Shown here one piece after another: positions 53,613 to 62,306 of a stretch of DNA of 64,000 nt. The stretch comes from an uncultured Rhodospirillales bacterium. GTDB lineage: Bacteria > Pseudomonadota > Alphaproteobacteria > Acetobacterales > Acetobacteraceae. The number at the start of each line of letters is the position of its first letter. Positions within the stretch are counted from its first letter, which is position 1. The notes beneath the pieces are model-generated. The model ran no database searches, was not told the origin of the DNA, and worked only from the letters and a program-made list of their open reading frames with translations. A program made the position numbers and the translations under genes. The stretch is from NCBI GenBank assembly GCA_903844135.1, contig CAIMSN010000102.1, forward strand, positions 46,334-110,333, in the 5' to 3' direction.

Positions 53613-54668
53613 ATGGATCAGTCGAAGAGACCGCGTATCGCCTTCCTTGGAACTGGCGCCCAGGGCGCGTCGATCGGGGCCGATTTCGCACTCGCCGGAC
53701 ACGACGTCACTTTCATCGAACAGTGGCCAGACCACGTACACGCGATCCGGGAAAACGGTATCACGGTCAACCTGCCTAGCCAGACCATCAACGTCCGCGT
53801 CCCGGTCATCCATCTCTGCCAAGTAGCCGAGCTGAAGGAGCCGTTCGATATCGTCTTCATCGTCATGAAGGCATACGACACCAAGTGGGCTTGTCAGTTG
53901 ATCGCCCCGCATCTTGCGACGGACGGTCTCGTGGTCGGTCTGCAGAACGGTATGACGCACGAGGATATCGCCGAGATCGTCGGTCGAGAGCGGACCATCG
54001 GCGCCGTGATCGAGATCGCCTCGAACATGTTCGTCCCGGGCGTAACGAACAGGCAGAACGACCGCGACACCTCCTGGTTCGCGATGGGTGCGCTCGATCC
54101 GGAAACCCAGCCTCGCGTGGAGGGCGTAGCGGCGCTGCTACGCTGCACCGGCAGGGTCGAGGTGACCGATGACATCCGCTCCGCCAAATGGATGAAGCTC
54201 GTCGTCAACGCCGCGGAGCTGATCCCGTCGGCGATCGTCAATCTGCCGCTGGCCGACGCGGCGCGTGCTCCTGGTATGCTGGAGGTCATGCGCGAGGCCG
54301 GCTATGAGGCGATGCGCGCCGCCCTGGCGGACGGGTCCAAGATCGTCTCGATCATCGGCATGCCCCCCGTGACCAGCAACGACCCCGAGGGCTACGTCGA
54401 CCGGATCTTCGACGAAGTCCTTAAGACCTTCTCTCAGGAGGATACGCTGACGACCTCGCTGCAGGATTGGCGCAAGGGCCGTCGCGCTGAGATCGAGGAG
54501 GTCAACGGCTGGGTCGTCGACATCCTGGCGGCGCATGGCCACGGCGCGCCGATGAACCAGCGTGTCGTGCAGGTAGCACTCGAGATCGAGCGCGGTGCCA
54601 TCGAGGCTAGACCCGAAAATGCCGACCTGCTGATCGAGGCCCTCCGCGCGACGCGATCCGGACGCTAG
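53613..54668 (+). CDS. Ketopantoate-reductase-family (ApbA/PanE-like) dehydrogenase
   Basis: 351 aa from ATG 53613 (GGAG upstream). IAFLGTGAQGASIGADFALA for NADP binding, VMKAYDTKWACQLI, LQNGMTHEDIAEIVG, KWMKLVVNAAELIPSA with the catalytic Lys and Asn, and KGRRAEIEEVNGW. It is about 50 residues longer than PanE. Family members reduce 2-keto acids or 1,3-dicarbonyl-type compounds. As first gene of the importer operon it is unlikely to serve pantothenate synthesis; a ring ketone or ketoacid is more likely. Confidence 0.88.
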   Translation: MDQSKRPRIAFLGTGAQGASIGADFALAGHDVTFIEQWPDHVHAIRENGITVNLPSQTINVRVPVIHLCQVAELKEPFDIVFIVMKAYDTKWACQLIAPHLATDGLVVGLQNGMTHEDIAEIVGRERTIGAVIEIASNMFVPGVTNRQNDRDTSWFAMGALDPETQPRVEGVAALLRCTGRVEVTDDIRSAKWMKLVVNAAELIPSAIVNLPLADAARAPGMLEVMREAGYEAMRAALADGSKIVSIIGMPPVTSNDPEGYVDRIFDEVLKTFSQEDTLTTSLQDWRKGRRAEIEEVNGWVVDILAAHGHGAPMNQRVVQVALEIERGAIEARPENADLLIEALRATRSGR

Positions 54669-54720
54669 AGCACGACAGTCTGCCAACAAAACATAACAAG
54701 ACATGACACGGGAGAGGATT

Positions 54721-55824
54721 ATGACGACGCGGGTTGACGCAATCAGCATTAGACGAGGCGTGCTTGCCGGTCTCGCTTTCGTAGCCCTGACGGCGACGCG
54801 GCCAGTGCAGGCGGCGCCTGAGGCCAAGGGTGGCAAGCTCGTGGTCGGGATCGATGAAACCGCGTCCGAGTACTGGTCGGAATACCTGCAGGGTGTTCGG
54901 GACATCGCCGAGTCGCTCGGCAAGAGCCCGGTGGTGCTGACCAGCAACTATCAGGGTGACCAGCTGTTGGCGCAGCTCGGCGCCACCTACGCGGCCGGCT
55001 GTCATGACTGCGCGCTGGCCACCGATCCGTCCTCGAACGCTTTCGTCAAGGCCATCGTCGGACGGTCGGCCAAGGCGAAGGTACATGTCGTGACCTTGTG
55101 GAATCGTCCGGAGGACATCCATCCCTGGGACACATTCTCTGACTACTGGGTCGCCCACACCTCGTTCGACGGCGTGATGTCGGGCTACGAGCAGGCGATG
55201 GCGCTGTGCAAGGCGCTCGGCGGGAAGGGCACGATCGCGGCGATCGAGGGCGTGCCGTCGACGCCGCCGGCCTATCAGCGGATCCGCGGCCTGAAGAAGG
55301 CGCTCGCGGAATGTCCGGGATTGAAGCTTGTCGATACCCAGGTCGGTGACTGGCAGGAGACCAAGGCGCAGGACATCACCCGGACCTGGCTCGCGCATTA
55401 CGGCAGCACGTTACAGGGCATCTTCGCGTCCAATGACTCCATGGCGCGCGGCACCGTCGCGGCGTTGAAGGAGAAGGGCCTCAACGGTAAGATTCTCGTC
55501 ACCGGATCCGACGGTTCGAACATCGGGCTTGAGATGGTCAAGAGCGGCGACATGCTCGTCACCATATGGAACGATCCGGTGCTGCAGGGGGCGATCTCCA
55601 TGTCGCTGGCCTACGCGGCAGCGATCGGCGACGTCGATCCGCAAAAGCTCACGCACGCGCAGCGGGATTTCTATCTCAAGGAAGAGCCCGTCACGCGCGA
55701 CAATGTCGACAAGTATCTAGCAATGAAGCACGACCAGCCAAAATACAGCTACGAGGACATCAAGAAAGACTTCTGGAAGGACTCCGCAGGACAGATCCCG
55801 CAGGGTGCGAATGACAACGACTGA
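54721..55824 (+). CDS. Sugar ABC transporter substrate-binding protein (RbsB type)
   Basis: 367 aa from ATG 54721 (GGGAGAGG upstream). Signal peptide: RRGVLAGLAFVALTATRPVQA with cleavage near AAPEAK. Mature part follows the type-1 periplasmic binding protein order (KLVVGIDETASEYWSEYLQG, IAAIEGVPSTPPAYQRIRGL, GIFASNDSMARGTVAALKEK, VTGSDGSNIGLEMVKSGDML). It captures a sugar-like ligand in the periplasm for the two permeases and ATPase downstream. Its end overlaps the permease start. Confidence 0.93.
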   Translation: MTTRVDAISIRRGVLAGLAFVALTATRPVQAAPEAKGGKLVVGIDETASEYWSEYLQGVRDIAESLGKSPVVLTSNYQGDQLLAQLGATYAAGCHDCALATDPSSNAFVKAIVGRSAKAKVHVVTLWNRPEDIHPWDTFSDYWVAHTSFDGVMSGYEQAMALCKALGGKGTIAAIEGVPSTPPAYQRIRGLKKALAECPGLKLVDTQVGDWQETKAQDITRTWLAHYGSTLQGIFASNDSMARGTVAALKEKGLNGKILVTGSDGSNIGLEMVKSGDMLVTIWNDPVLQGAISMSLAYAAAIGDVDPQKLTHAQRDFYLKEEPVTRDNVDKYLAMKHDQPKYSYEDIKKDFWKDSAGQIPQGANDND

Positions 55825-56851
55825 GTCGCACGTCGGCGCGGTGGACAGGGCGAAGCGCCGCTCCGGCACGCATGGGCTGCTGCAGTCGCTGCGGCGGCGT
55901 CCGACCTGGATCCAATTCGGCGGCCCAGTGACCGCGGTTGTGATCCTGTCGATCGGCTTCCACCTTGTCAGCGGGACGTTCCTGACCCTCGGCAACCTCC
56001 GGTCGGTCGTCGAGGCGTCGGCGGTCCCGGCGATCGTCGCCGCCGGCCTGTCCTTCGTGCTCATCATGGGTGCGATCGATCTGTCGATCGAGGGCGTGAT
56101 GGCGGCGACCAGCATGGTCGTGGCGTTGCTGGTCGCCAACGGTGTCAACGGCAATCATCTGGGTCCGCTCGGCATCGGCTTGGCGCTGCTGGTCGCCGTC
56201 GCCTTCGGCCTGTGCAACGGGCTCCTGAACGCTGTTTTGCGCATGCCGTCGCTGATCGTCACGCTGGGCACCTGGTTCATCGGCCTCGGCATGGCTGCGG
56301 TCCTGTTTCCGCAGCGCGTGCCGCAGATCCGCGACGGGCTGCTCCTGGGGGTCGCCCGGATCAGGATCCTCGACTTCAGCCTCGTCGTCTACATCGCCGT
56401 GGCGCTGGTCGTGGCGGCGCAGCTGCTCCTCAATCACACCACGCGCGGTCGAATGATCTACGCGATCGGCGGTGAGGAGCATCTTCTCGCCTCCACCGGC
56501 ATCCGTATCAAGGGCATCAAGATCGCTGCTTTCTCCCTCTGCGGCCTGTTTGCCGGGATCGGTAGCCTCCTGCTCTCGGCGCAGCTCGGCAGCGGCAATG
56601 CCGACATCGGCAGCGGGCATCTGTTCCCGGCGATCAGCGCCTCCGTCCTGGGCGGAACGGTACTGACCGGGGGGCGCGGGGGTGCCGTCCAGTCTGCCCT
56701 GGGGGCGCTCATCCTGGAGGTGTTGAACAACGGGCTGATTCAGATCGGAGCCGGCCCCTACACCCGGAACATCATCAGTGGAACTGTCATCCTGTCCGCG
56801 GTGGCACTCGGCGGATGGAATCGCCGTCGCCTGCTGAGGGTGGTCAAGTGA
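55811..56851 (+). CDS. Sugar ABC transporter permease (RbsC type), first
   Basis: 346 aa. A short cytoplasmic N-terminus precedes about nine to ten hydrophobic segments. Motifs: IVAAGLSFVLIMGAIDLSIE (typical G-IDLS), TLGTWFIGLGMA, YAIGGEEHLLASTGIRIKGI (EAA-type loop contacting the ATPase: G-n-x-x-A-x-x-G-I) and SVLGGTVLTGGRGG. It overlaps the binding-protein gene by 14 bp. Confidence 0.93.
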   Translation: MTTTESHVGAVDRAKRRSGTHGLLQSLRRRPTWIQFGGPVTAVVILSIGFHLVSGTFLTLGNLRSVVEASAVPAIVAAGLSFVLIMGAIDLSIEGVMAATSMVVALLVANGVNGNHLGPLGIGLALLVAVAFGLCNGLLNAVLRMPSLIVTLGTWFIGLGMAAVLFPQRVPQIRDGLLLGVARIRILDFSLVVYIAVALVVAAQLLLNHTTRGRMIYAIGGEEHLLASTGIRIKGIKIAAFSLCGLFAGIGSLLLSAQLGSGNADIGSGHLFPAISASVLGGTVLTGGRGGAVQSALGALILEVLNNGLIQIGAGPYTRNIISGTVILSAVALGGWNRRRLLRVVK

Positions 56852-58365
56852 GTAACGCGATCACGCTCCGCGGCGTCCGCAAGGCCTACGGCCCGGTCGT
56901 CGCCCTCGAGGGGCTCGACCTCGAAATCGGCGCCGGCGAGGTGCTGGGCATCGTCGGCCAGAACGGCTCCGGCAAGTCGACGCTCCTGAAGATCCTCTCC
57001 GGGCTGGCCCTGCCGGATCGTGGCGAGATTTTGATGGGCGGCACGTCGGTCCTGCTCGATTCGGCCGCGGCCGCTGCGCGCCACGGCATCGGCATGGTGC
57101 ACCAGGAGCAGTCGCTGATCCCGAACCTGACGGTCGCGGAGAACATCTTTCTGGACAAGGCGCATCCGTCGAAGCGCCATGGCATCTATCGCTGGTCGGC
57201 GTTGAATCAGGCGGCACGCGCGCAACTCGACAAGCTATCCGTCACGATCCCGCCGACCACCCTGGTCGAGACACTTCGCTTCTCCGACCGCCAGCAGGTC
57301 GAATTCGCCAAGGTCCTGGCCATCGAGGAGATGGTCGACCGACCACCGGTGATCCTGTTCGACGAACCGACATCGCTGCTCACGCCCGACGAGATCCGCG
57401 GCCTGTTCGCGCAGATCAATCGACTGCGTGGCCGCACCAGCATGGTGTTCGTCTCGCACCGGCTGGAGGAGGTGCTGGAAATCAGCGACCGGGTGATCGT
57501 GCTGACCGACGGACGCAAAGTCGCCGAGCGCAGTAGTGGGTCGGTCGATCGGGAGGAGCTCTACGAGCTGATGGTCGGACGCCAGCGTGTCGATCCCTCG
57601 CTGCGACGGGCGGCAAGGCCGCCGGTCCGGGCTCAGATGCTGCTGCAGGTGGAGCAGCTGGGCAGCCACCCGCATTTCCGCGATATCAGCTTCAAGCTCG
57701 GCAGGGGCGAGGTCCTGGGGATCGTCGGGGTGCTCGGCTCCGGGGCGGAAGAGCTGTGCCGGGCCTTGTTCGGGGTGATCCGCCCGGATGCCGGCACGTT
57801 CATCCTCGACGGCAAGCAGGTGAAGGCCGCCGGTCCGCGCGCCGCGGTGCAGCGCGGCATCGGCTATCTGCCGTCCGACCGGCGGTCCGAGGGCATGCTC
57901 CCCGGGCGCTCGCTCACCGACAATACGGTCATCACGTTCGGCAGCCAGTACGGCTGGAAGCGGACCATCCTGAACCGGCGCAGGGAGCGCGCGGCGGCGC
58001 AACACTGGATGACGCGCCTCAAGGTCAAGATGAACAAGGCGTCGGCACCGATCACCAGCCTGAGCGGCGGCAACCAGCAGAAGGTCGTCCTGTCCAAATG
58101 GCTCCTGGCCAGGAACCTGCGCCTGCTGCTGCTCGACCATCCGAGCCGCGGCCTAGATCCGGGCGCGCGCGACGATCTGTTCGACGTCGTGCGGGAGCAG
58201 GTCGGCCAGGGTCTATCGGTGATCTTCGTCGCTGATACGATTTCCGAGCTTCTCGAATTGTCGGACCAGATCGTCGTCATGCGCGATGGCGAGATCACTG
58301 CGCGGTTCGCGCCGTCCTCTGGCCGTCTGCCGAGGGAGGAAGACATTGTCGCAGCCATGGTGTGA
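56848..58365 (+). CDS. Sugar ABC transporter ATPase (RbsA type), asymmetric
   Basis: 505 aa from GTG 56848, overlapping the permease stop (GTGA). Two ATPase domains. First: Walker A GQNGSGKST, Walker B ILFDEPTS, but the signature reads LRFSDRQQVEF instead of LSGGQ. Second: LSGGNQQKVVLSKW is intact, while Walker A is lost (GVLGSGAEEL) and the Walker B glutamate is His (LLLLDHPSRGLD). One composite site (first Walker A plus second signature) is complete and the other degenerate, a pattern known in RbsA-like proteins and pronounced here. Confidence 0.95.
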   Translation: MSNAITLRGVRKAYGPVVALEGLDLEIGAGEVLGIVGQNGSGKSTLLKILSGLALPDRGEILMGGTSVLLDSAAAAARHGIGMVHQEQSLIPNLTVAENIFLDKAHPSKRHGIYRWSALNQAARAQLDKLSVTIPPTTLVETLRFSDRQQVEFAKVLAIEEMVDRPPVILFDEPTSLLTPDEIRGLFAQINRLRGRTSMVFVSHRLEEVLEISDRVIVLTDGRKVAERSSGSVDREELYELMVGRQRVDPSLRRAARPPVRAQMLLQVEQLGSHPHFRDISFKLGRGEVLGIVGVLGSGAEELCRALFGVIRPDAGTFILDGKQVKAAGPRAAVQRGIGYLPSDRRSEGMLPGRSLTDNTVITFGSQYGWKRTILNRRRERAAAQHWMTRLKVKMNKASAPITSLSGGNQQKVVLSKWLLARNLRLLLLDHPSRGLDPGARDDLFDVVREQVGQGLSVIFVADTISELLELSDQIVVMRDGEITARFAPSSGRLPREEDIVAAMV

Positions 58366-58416
58366 ACCGGGCCCCGCCGCTCCGGCGTCCCTCTCTTCTC
58401 GACAGGCAGCACTCCC

Positions 58417-59397
58417 ATGCAGATAGCGCCGGATCGCCGGACCACCACCCGCGCACGGCCGGACTACGCCGCCATCGCGAGGACTCTCGGGCCGCTCGCC
58501 TTCCTCCTCCTGCTGGTGGCGGCGAGCGGCGCGGTCGCGCCCGGCGTGCTGCAGGCCGACTCCATGCTCGGCTTTCTCTCCGACGCGGCGCCAGTCATCG
58601 CGCTGGTTGTCGGCGGCACTTTCCCGATCCTGGCCGGCAGCATCGACCTTTCGGTCGCCGGCATCGCCTCGGTCACCGGTGTCCTGGTGGTGGTGCTCAA
58701 TCCGGTCTTCGGCCCCTGGACCTCCCTGGCGGTCGTGCTGCTCGCGCTTGCGTTCGGCGCGGTGCAGGGCCTCGTGCACTGCTGGCTTCAGCTGCCCTCC
58801 TTCATCGTCTCGCTTGCCTCTCTCAGCATTCTGACCGGCCTGGCTCTGCTGTTGTCGAATGCCACCGCCGAGCCGATTCCGTCGAACGACGTGCTGGTCG
58901 GAATTCTCGGCAACACCGTGGCCGGCCTGCCGAACACGATCATCCTGCTGGCGGTCGTGGTGGCGCTCCTCTGGCTGCTGATGCGCTACACCGGCTTTGG
59001 TCGCGATCTCTACGCGCTGGGAAGCGGCGAGACCGCAGCCCTCATGTCCGGTGTCAACGTGCGGGCGACCCGCACCCTGATCTTCATGCTGTCCGCCGGC
59101 TGCGCGGCGATGGCCGGCCTGTTCCTGGTCTCGGTGACGGCGTTCAGTTCGCCGACGCTTGCCGGCAACCTGCTGCTGCTCTCCATCGTCGGCGTTGTGC
59201 TGGGCGGGACCGCGATTTCCGGTGGTGTCGGCGGCCTGTTCGCGGCTGTGGTCGGCGGCCTCATCACGGCATGGCTGAGGATCGTCACCGTCATCGTCGG
59301 CGTGGCGCCGACGGCGCAGAACATCATCTTCGGCCTGGCCGCGCTGCTGGCCGTGGCGGTAACGACCGACCGAAAGAAACTCGGCGTCATCAAGTAG
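58417..59397 (+). CDS. Sugar ABC transporter permease (RbsC type), second
   Basis: 326 aa. Motifs are those of the first permease: VVGGTFPILAGSIDLSVAGI, SLASLSILTGLALLL, YALGSGETAALMSGVNVRAT and VVLGGTAISGGVGGLF. A pair of distinct permeases with one ATPase would form a heterodimeric channel. It follows the ATPase by 51 bp and ends 27 bp before the next SDR. Confidence 0.93.
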   Translation: MQIAPDRRTTTRARPDYAAIARTLGPLAFLLLLVAASGAVAPGVLQADSMLGFLSDAAPVIALVVGGTFPILAGSIDLSVAGIASVTGVLVVVLNPVFGPWTSLAVVLLALAFGAVQGLVHCWLQLPSFIVSLASLSILTGLALLLSNATAEPIPSNDVLVGILGNTVAGLPNTIILLAVVVALLWLLMRYTGFGRDLYALGSGETAALMSGVNVRATRTLIFMLSAGCAAMAGLFLVSVTAFSSPTLAGNLLLLSIVGVVLGGTAISGGVGGLFAAVVGGLITAWLRIVTVIVGVAPTAQNIIFGLAALLAVAVTTDRKKLGVIK

Positions 59398-59424
59398 CCG
59401 AGACGGACATAAGCGGAGCACGAC

Positions 59425-60198
59425 ATGAACGACCAGAAGCTCGCTCTCATCACCGGTGCCGCTGGCGAAGTCGGCAAGGCCACTGCGCGCCTGTTCGCCT
59501 CCCAGGGCTGGTCGCTCGTGCTGTGCGATAGAGTTTCCGAGGTCGAGCGCCTGGCCGGCGCACTGCAAGAGGAGCACGGCCGGCGCTGTCTCGGGGTCGT
59601 CGCCGATCTCGCCGTCGACGAGGACGTCGACCGGGTGGTCGATGTTGCGGCGCAAACCGGCATCCCGCTGTGCTTCCTGGGTCTGGTCGCTGCCATCAAC
59701 CATCCCGCCGTCCGGATCGAGGACATGGACATGTCGCTCTGGGATCGCGTGCAGGCCATCAATCTGCGTGCCAATGTGAAGTTCATCAGCGCGTCGGTTC
59801 CCCACCTGCGGCGGGGGAAGAATTCGTCCATCGTGCTCGTGTCGAGTTTCTGGGGACGCGAGGGACATGCCTTCTTCAGCCCCTACTGCGCGTCGAAAGC
59901 CGCCCTGATCTCGCTCACCCAGAGCGTCGCCGCCGAACTGGCTCCCGCCATCCGGGTGAACTGCGTCGCGCCCGGCAACATCGATACGCCCATGCATTAC
60001 GAGGCCTTGGCGGTGGAGGCGAAGCAGCGGAGCGTTTCCATCGACGAGATGCGCCGTACCGAGTGGGCCAAGATCCCGATGCAGCGGCCGGCGAACGTCG
60101 GCGAGATAGCCGCGGCGATCTATTTTCTGTCGAGCGAGGCAGCCAGCTATTTCGTCGGTTCGACGCTGGATGCGAACGGCGGCTGCAGGTTCACCTAG
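59425..60198 (+). CDS. SDR oxidoreductase with altered NNAG motif
   Basis: 257 aa. TGAAGEVGKATARLF binds the cofactor, the NNAG position reads LVAAINHP, the serine is in VSSFWGRE, the pair in YCASK, and the end is FVGSTLDANGGCRF. The missing NNAG is notable, though the Ser-Tyr-Lys triad is present. It sits directly after the importer, so it probably acts early on the imported compound. Confidence 0.9.
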   Translation: MNDQKLALITGAAGEVGKATARLFASQGWSLVLCDRVSEVERLAGALQEEHGRRCLGVVADLAVDEDVDRVVDVAAQTGIPLCFLGLVAAINHPAVRIEDMDMSLWDRVQAINLRANVKFISASVPHLRRGKNSSIVLVSSFWGREGHAFFSPYCASKAALISLTQSVAAELAPAIRVNCVAPGNIDTPMHYEALAVEAKQRSVSIDEMRRTEWAKIPMQRPANVGEIAAAIYFLSSEAASYFVGSTLDANGGCRFT

Positions 60199-60268
60199 AG
60201 CCCGACGCGATGTCGCCTGGGCGCTGTGCGTGCCCGGCGCTCCGATTGCACGAGAACGGGAGCATGTC

Positions 60269-61330
60269 ATGGATAAAACCGCTTTGGTGGTCGGGGCGAG
60301 CGGCATCGTCGGCAGCGCTGCGTCGGCGCTGCTGCTCGAAGAGGGGTGGACCGTCCATGGCCTTGCGCGCCGGCCGTTGGCCCAGGATGGCGTGCAACCG
60401 ATCGCGGCGGACTTGCAGGACGCCGCCGACACCGCGGCGGCGCTGTCCGGCCTCAGGCCGGGTGCGGTCTTCATCACCACCTGGCTGCGCCAGGACACGG
60501 AGGCCGAGAACATCCGCGTCAACGCCGCGATGGTCCGCAACCTGCTTGACGCGCTGCGACCCGCCGGCGGTGCCGGCCATGTGGCCCTGGTCACCGGGCT
60601 CAAGCATTACCTGGGCCCGTTCGAAGCTTATGCGCGTGGTTCTCTGCCGCAGACCCCGTTCCGCGAGGAGCAGGGCCGGCTCGACGTCGAGAACTTCTAC
60701 TACGCGCAGGAGGACGAGGTGTTCGCCGCCGCGGCCCGTGACGGCTTCACCTGGAGCGTGCACCGACCGCATACCGTGATCGGCAAGGCGGTTGGCAACG
60801 CGATGAACATGGGCACGACGCTCGCCGTCTACGCGACGCTCTGCCGTGAAACCGGACGCCCGTTCCGTTTTCCGGGCTCCGCCGCGCAGTGGGATGGGCT
60901 CACCGACATGACCGACGCCGGTCAACTCGCCCACCACTTGCTCTGGGCGGCGACGACGCCGCCGGCCGCGAACCAGGATTTCAACATCGTCAATGGCGAC
61001 ATCTTCCGCTGGAAATGGATGTGGAGCCGGCTTGCCGAGCGGTTCGGGCTGGAGGCGGCACCGTTCGACGGAACGGTGCTGCCGCTCGCGCGGCAGATGG
61101 CAGGGGATGCGGAGATCTGGCGGACGATCGCCGCGCGCGAGGGGCTGGTGGAACCGGAGCTCGACCGTCTCGCGTCTCCCTGGCACACCGATGCCGATCT
61201 CGGCCGGCCGATGGAGGTCGTCACCGACATGTCCAAGAGCCGCCGCCTGGGCTTCACCGGCTATGTGCCGACCGACGACGCGTTCTTCGCCCTCTTCGAC
61301 CGGTTGCGCGACGACCGGCTGATTCCCTGA
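60269..61330 (+). CDS. PRISE-family enone reductase-like SDR
   Basis: 353 aa. ALVVGASGIVGSAASALLLE then GLARRP, HVALVTGLKHYLGPFEAYA, NFYYAQEDEVFAAA, SVHRPHTVIGKAVGNAMNMG and FNIVNGDIFRWKWMWSRLAE are the signature blocks of the PRISE group (progesterone 5-beta-reductase/iridoid synthase-like). These enzymes use NADPH to reduce activated C=C bonds beside a ketone. ATG 60269 follows GGGAG. It lies between the importer and the IclR gene and may act on an unsaturated ring ketone. Confidence 0.85.
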   Translation: MDKTALVVGASGIVGSAASALLLEEGWTVHGLARRPLAQDGVQPIAADLQDAADTAAALSGLRPGAVFITTWLRQDTEAENIRVNAAMVRNLLDALRPAGGAGHVALVTGLKHYLGPFEAYARGSLPQTPFREEQGRLDVENFYYAQEDEVFAAAARDGFTWSVHRPHTVIGKAVGNAMNMGTTLAVYATLCRETGRPFRFPGSAAQWDGLTDMTDAGQLAHHLLWAATTPPAANQDFNIVNGDIFRWKWMWSRLAERFGLEAAPFDGTVLPLARQMAGDAEIWRTIAAREGLVEPELDRLASPWHTDADLGRPMEVVTDMSKSRRLGFTGYVPTDDAFFALFDRLRDDRLIP

Positions 61331-61400
61331 GACCGCCGGTCACAGGCCGGGACCCTGTCGTGCTTGGCAAGGTCCTGCGCCTCATGCCAGCGTCCGCGCC

Positions 61401-62222
61401 ATGGCACGGCAGGACTTCATCCAGAACCCGTCGCAAGACCAGCTCCAGGGTGCAGACGGGCCGGACTTCGTGGCGGCCCTGGCCCGTGGGCTCGACGTTC
61501 TGCAGGTCTGCGCCGATCAGCCCGACGGCATCACCCTCGCCGAGGCCGCGCGCCGCACCGGCCATACGCGGGCCAGCGTGCGCCGCTCGCTGCTCACTCT
61601 CGCGTCGAGGGGCTACCTGATCCTCGATGGGCGGAATTTCGTCGCGACGCCGAAGATCCTCTCGCTGGGAGTCGGGCTGTCGCGCATGCCGTTGTCGCGG
61701 CTGGCGCAGCCGCTGCTCGACCGGCTCAGCCGCGCGCATGGCGAGAGCTTCTCGATGGCCATGCTCGACGGGCGCGACATCGTCTATGTCGCGCGTTCTG
61801 AGGCGCGCCGTATTCTCGCGGTCGACCTATCAGTCGGCTCGCGCCTCCCCGCCTATTGCACGTCGATGGGCCGCGTGCTGCTGGCCGGGCTGCCGGACGC
61901 CGACCGCGCCGCCCGGCTGCCCGCATCGCTGGAGGCCCGTACTGACCGGACCATCACCGATGCGTCCAGGCTGCTGGACCTGCTGCGACAAGTCGAACGC
62001 GACGGATACTGCATCCTCGACCAGGAGCTGGAGGTAGGGCTCCGTTCGCTAGCCGTGCCGGTAAGACGCACCGATGGCCGCGTCGCGATTGCGCTGAACG
62101 TAAGCACCCAGGCCGGCCGGGTCGACCTCGCCGCCTTGCAGCGTCTCCTGCCGGCGCTGCAGGCGGCGGCCGATGATCTCGGCCCGCTGCCGGCCGTGGC
62201 GGCGATGGCGTCAGCCCCTTGA
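61401..62222 (+). CDS. IclR-family regulator (PcaR/PobR-like)
   Basis: 273 aa. The winged helix: ALARGLDVLQVCADQPDGIT, LAEAARRTGHTRASVRRSLL and LASRGYLILDGRNF. The effector domain has VARSEARRILAVDLSVGSRL, PAYCTSMGRVLLAGL and YCILDQELEVGLRSLAVPV, close to PcaR/PcaU regulators of 3-oxoadipate genes. It is immediately upstream of the CoA-transferase genes, as in pca loci. Confidence 0.93.
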   Translation: MARQDFIQNPSQDQLQGADGPDFVAALARGLDVLQVCADQPDGITLAEAARRTGHTRASVRRSLLTLASRGYLILDGRNFVATPKILSLGVGLSRMPLSRLAQPLLDRLSRAHGESFSMAMLDGRDIVYVARSEARRILAVDLSVGSRLPAYCTSMGRVLLAGLPDADRAARLPASLEARTDRTITDASRLLDLLRQVERDGYCILDQELEVGLRSLAVPVRRTDGRVAIALNVSTQAGRVDLAALQRLLPALQAAADDLGPLPAVAAMASAP

Positions 62223-62256
62223 TCCCATCTCGCATTGCGACGATGATTGTTCGAAG

Positions 62257-62274
62257 AGCGCATGTGTGTGCGCT
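62257..62274. promoter_or_regulatory. Inverted repeat upstream of pcaI
   Basis: AGCGCA-N6-TGCGCT, nested within an outer GCGAC...GTCGC pair (62237-62280), lies between the IclR gene and pcaI. It is a plausible IclR/PcaR operator. Confidence 0.5.
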
Positions 62275-62306
62275 AGTCGCACAATCGGGTATGAGGGGAG
62301 GGCGAT

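Noticed and set aside
58213..60603. Open minus-strand frame of about 800 codons over ATPase, permease and SDR genes
   Set aside because: Antisense to genes with intact motifs. The translated sequence is low-complexity His/Arg/Ala without recognisable domains.
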